Source of the DNA: Prorocentrum cordatum
Lineage: Eukaryota; Sar; Dinophyceae; Prorocentrales; Prorocentraceae
Length of the DNA stretch: 64,000 nt
Direction of reading: 5' to 3'
Assembly (NCBI GenBank): GCA_963575745.1
Contig: CAUYUJ010016068.1
Location: forward strand, 233,264 to 297,263
This document shows, in pieces, positions 62,225 through 64,000 of the stretch. Below the pieces are notes generated by a model that worked only from the letters and a program-made list of their open reading frames with translations, was not told where the DNA came from and did no database searches. The position numbers and the translations under genes were made by a program. The first letter of the stretch is position 1. Each line of letters begins with the position of its first letter.

Positions 62225-62395
62225 CAGGAGGAGGAGGAGGAGGACGAGGAGGAGGAGGCGGAGGAGGAGGAGGAGGAGGAGGAGGATCTAGAAGGAGGAG
62301 CAGCAGCAGGAGGAGGAGGAGGCGGAGGAGGCGAAGGAAGAGGAGGAGGAGGCGGGGGAAGAGGAGGAGGAAAAGGAGGAGGAGGAGGATGCTGC
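62225..62395. repeat. (GGA/GGC)n purine-rich tract
   Basis: GGA, GGC and GCA triplets over about 170 bases. Confidence 0.9.
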
Positions 62396-63660
62396 CACGA
62401 CCGCGGCCCCTCTCGGCGGCACCTCCCGCTCGGGAGTGGCCGAGAGAGGCAGCTCGCCGTCCGTCGAGCCGAGGGGGGGCCCCAGCGCCACAGCGGCAGG
62501 GCACGGCTCGGCCCGGGCCTCGACCCGAGGGGTGCCCGGGAGAGCGCGCCATCGGGGATGGACAGACCTCCCTTTAGTAAAACATGGTTTAGTGAAAACG
62601 ACTTCGGGCCCAAACCTGGCGGGCGCAAGCCTGGAAAATAACGGCCACGGCGCCCTCTCGAAAACCGAAAACGGACAATTCACTAATCGACGTGTCACCA
62701 TTGGGGGTTCTGTCCACCCCCGACAGAAGCACGCCCCCCCCCCCGTCTCCAAGGGCGGGCAGGCGGGCGAGCGGGGCGAAAAACGGTGGGCGCGCGAGAA
62801 GAAGAGGTGGACCTGCCCAGGCACAGCCTCGCATTCCACCCAGCATGCGGGGGCGGTGTCCGTCTACGCGCCGCGCAGCCCGCTCTTGGAGGAGCACGGC
62901 TCCTCGTCCGATGACCTCCGGCTCCCGTGGCCACCAGCGGCGTGCGACCTCGAACGCCGCGCTGGGGTCAGCGCCAAGCGAACCTACCGCACCTCCTGTG
63001 GGCAACGGCGCACTCTCCAAGCTAGCAACTACGCACCGCACCACACCCAGCAGTGGCAGCTCAGGCTGAGCCCATGGTGCTCGTCCTCGCGGGCACGCTC
63101 TCCAATGACTGCCCCATCCAAGTGCAACGGATGCTGACGTGGAGGCAAGACAATCGAGCCCACCCCCGCCTTCGAAGATAAGGAGTCGACCACATGTTGA
63201 AACCATAAATGCCAACACGCTCGACCAGCCAGTATCCAAATAATCAACCGAAACTCCACATAAACAACTACGAAAACGCATAAACACGCAAAACCGTACA
63301 ACGATTACTCAAACGTACATGCAAGAGATCAACCTCGCGCTCCGACAGTTCAAGCTGCACATGTATATACGGAGATACAGATCTAGCTATCGAACATATA
63401 AGCGACATATGTATTCGTAACCTGGGGGAGAGAGATAGAGGGTCGTAGTCATGTGTAGTAACTGTGAGATAGGGCCAGCTGCGGGGCGGAAGGAAAGCAT
63501 GGGGACTTTAGTGCGGTGGCAGAGGGGATAAATGAGGGATGCCGTCCGGGGCACCAACACCGAGAGGGACAGAGGGACGAGCGGGGAGCTCGGGGAGGCC
63601 AGCGTCAGCATCAACGAGCCTGGGCGGGGACCCCGAGCCCGACGCGCCCGGAACGAACCC
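62396..63660. other. No gene seen; one MITE C end fragment
   Basis: G+C-rich DNA to about 63130, then more balanced unique sequence to 63430. The only recognisable item is the family C right-end fragment at 62950-62991. Confidence 0.4.
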
Positions 63661-63884
63661 GCAGCAGATCCAGCACCTACCAAGAGGCGGCAGCGACGTC
63701 GGCGGCCTCCGTGGACGGAGCCCTCCTCGACGCGGGCGAGCGGCTTGGAGACAGCCCCCGGGCGACGGCCTCGCAGCAGATCCAGCACCTACCAAGAGGC
63801 GGCAGCGACGTCGGCGGCCTCCGTGGACGGAGCCCTCCCCGACGCAGGCGGGCGGCCTCGAGACAGGCTCCCGGGCGACGGCCT
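63661..63884. repeat. 112-bp tandem duplication
   Basis: GCAGCAGATCCAGCACCTAC begins units at 63661 and 63773. The first 75 bases of the two are identical and the rest differ at scattered sites. The second unit ends near 63884. Confidence 0.92.
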
Positions 63885-64000
63885 CCGACTCCGAGGCGGC
63901 GCTCTCGCCGTGTGGCCGCCCACGAGCTGGCGACGATCTCCGAGGGCCCGTGCGGGGCACTGTGCTGCCACGCGCTGCGCCGAGGCGGGGCGAACCCCTC
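63885..64000. other. No gene seen to the window edge
   Basis: Short G+C-rich end of the window. Confidence 0.4.

Overview
The window reads as nuclear DNA of a dinoflagellate, possibly Prorocentrum-like; the genus is a guess. The evidence is indirect. The only recognisable proteins are retroelement proteins of types I associate with dinoflagellate genomes. The DNA is G+C rich and packed with simple repeats, minisatellites and short inverted-repeat elements. A 100-base N block marks a scaffold join. I find no convincing host gene, rRNA, tRNA or spliced-leader gene in 64 kb.

Layout. 1-1.6 kb: purine tracts, a fold-back and (GGA)n. 1.7-9.7 kb, minus strand: a nearly complete LINE-type retrotransposon. 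Reading 5' to 3' it has a gag-like ORF with a RanBP2-type zinc finger, an RNase H region, an APE endonuclease plus reverse transcriptase with its key residues present, and a two-finger zinc protein; an unassigned 247-residue ORF lies beyond. The RNase H sits upstream of the endonuclease, and a textbook -1 frameshift heptamer lies where the RNase H frame meets the endonuclease frame. 10-12 kb: very long (CTC)n and (CAT)n tracts. 12.9-35.5 kb: repeats and short inverted-repeat elements (MITE-like). 35.7-42.4 kb, minus strand: a decayed copia-type LTR retrotransposon interrupted by a 5'-truncated LINE and by a short inverted-repeat element. 42.4-57.3 kb: minisatellites, fold-backs, MITEs and a pentanucleotide composite repeat. 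57.4-60.4 kb, minus strand: a second decayed copia-type pol. 60.4-64 kb: polypurine tracts and a tandem duplication.

The short elements form families. Family A (five copies, about 175 bp, CAGTCGGGGCG termini, TA target) includes one copy sitting in one half of a tandem duplication whose other half is still empty. Families B to F have one to three copies each. Three composite elements share a head, a roughly 90-100 bp tandem array, a purine tract and a tail. A second composite type carries AGCAT-like pentamers between a fixed head and tail.

No genes here appear to work in a common host pathway. The biology is transposition: one LINE that may still code, two dead copia elements, and several non-autonomous families whose transposases are not in the window.
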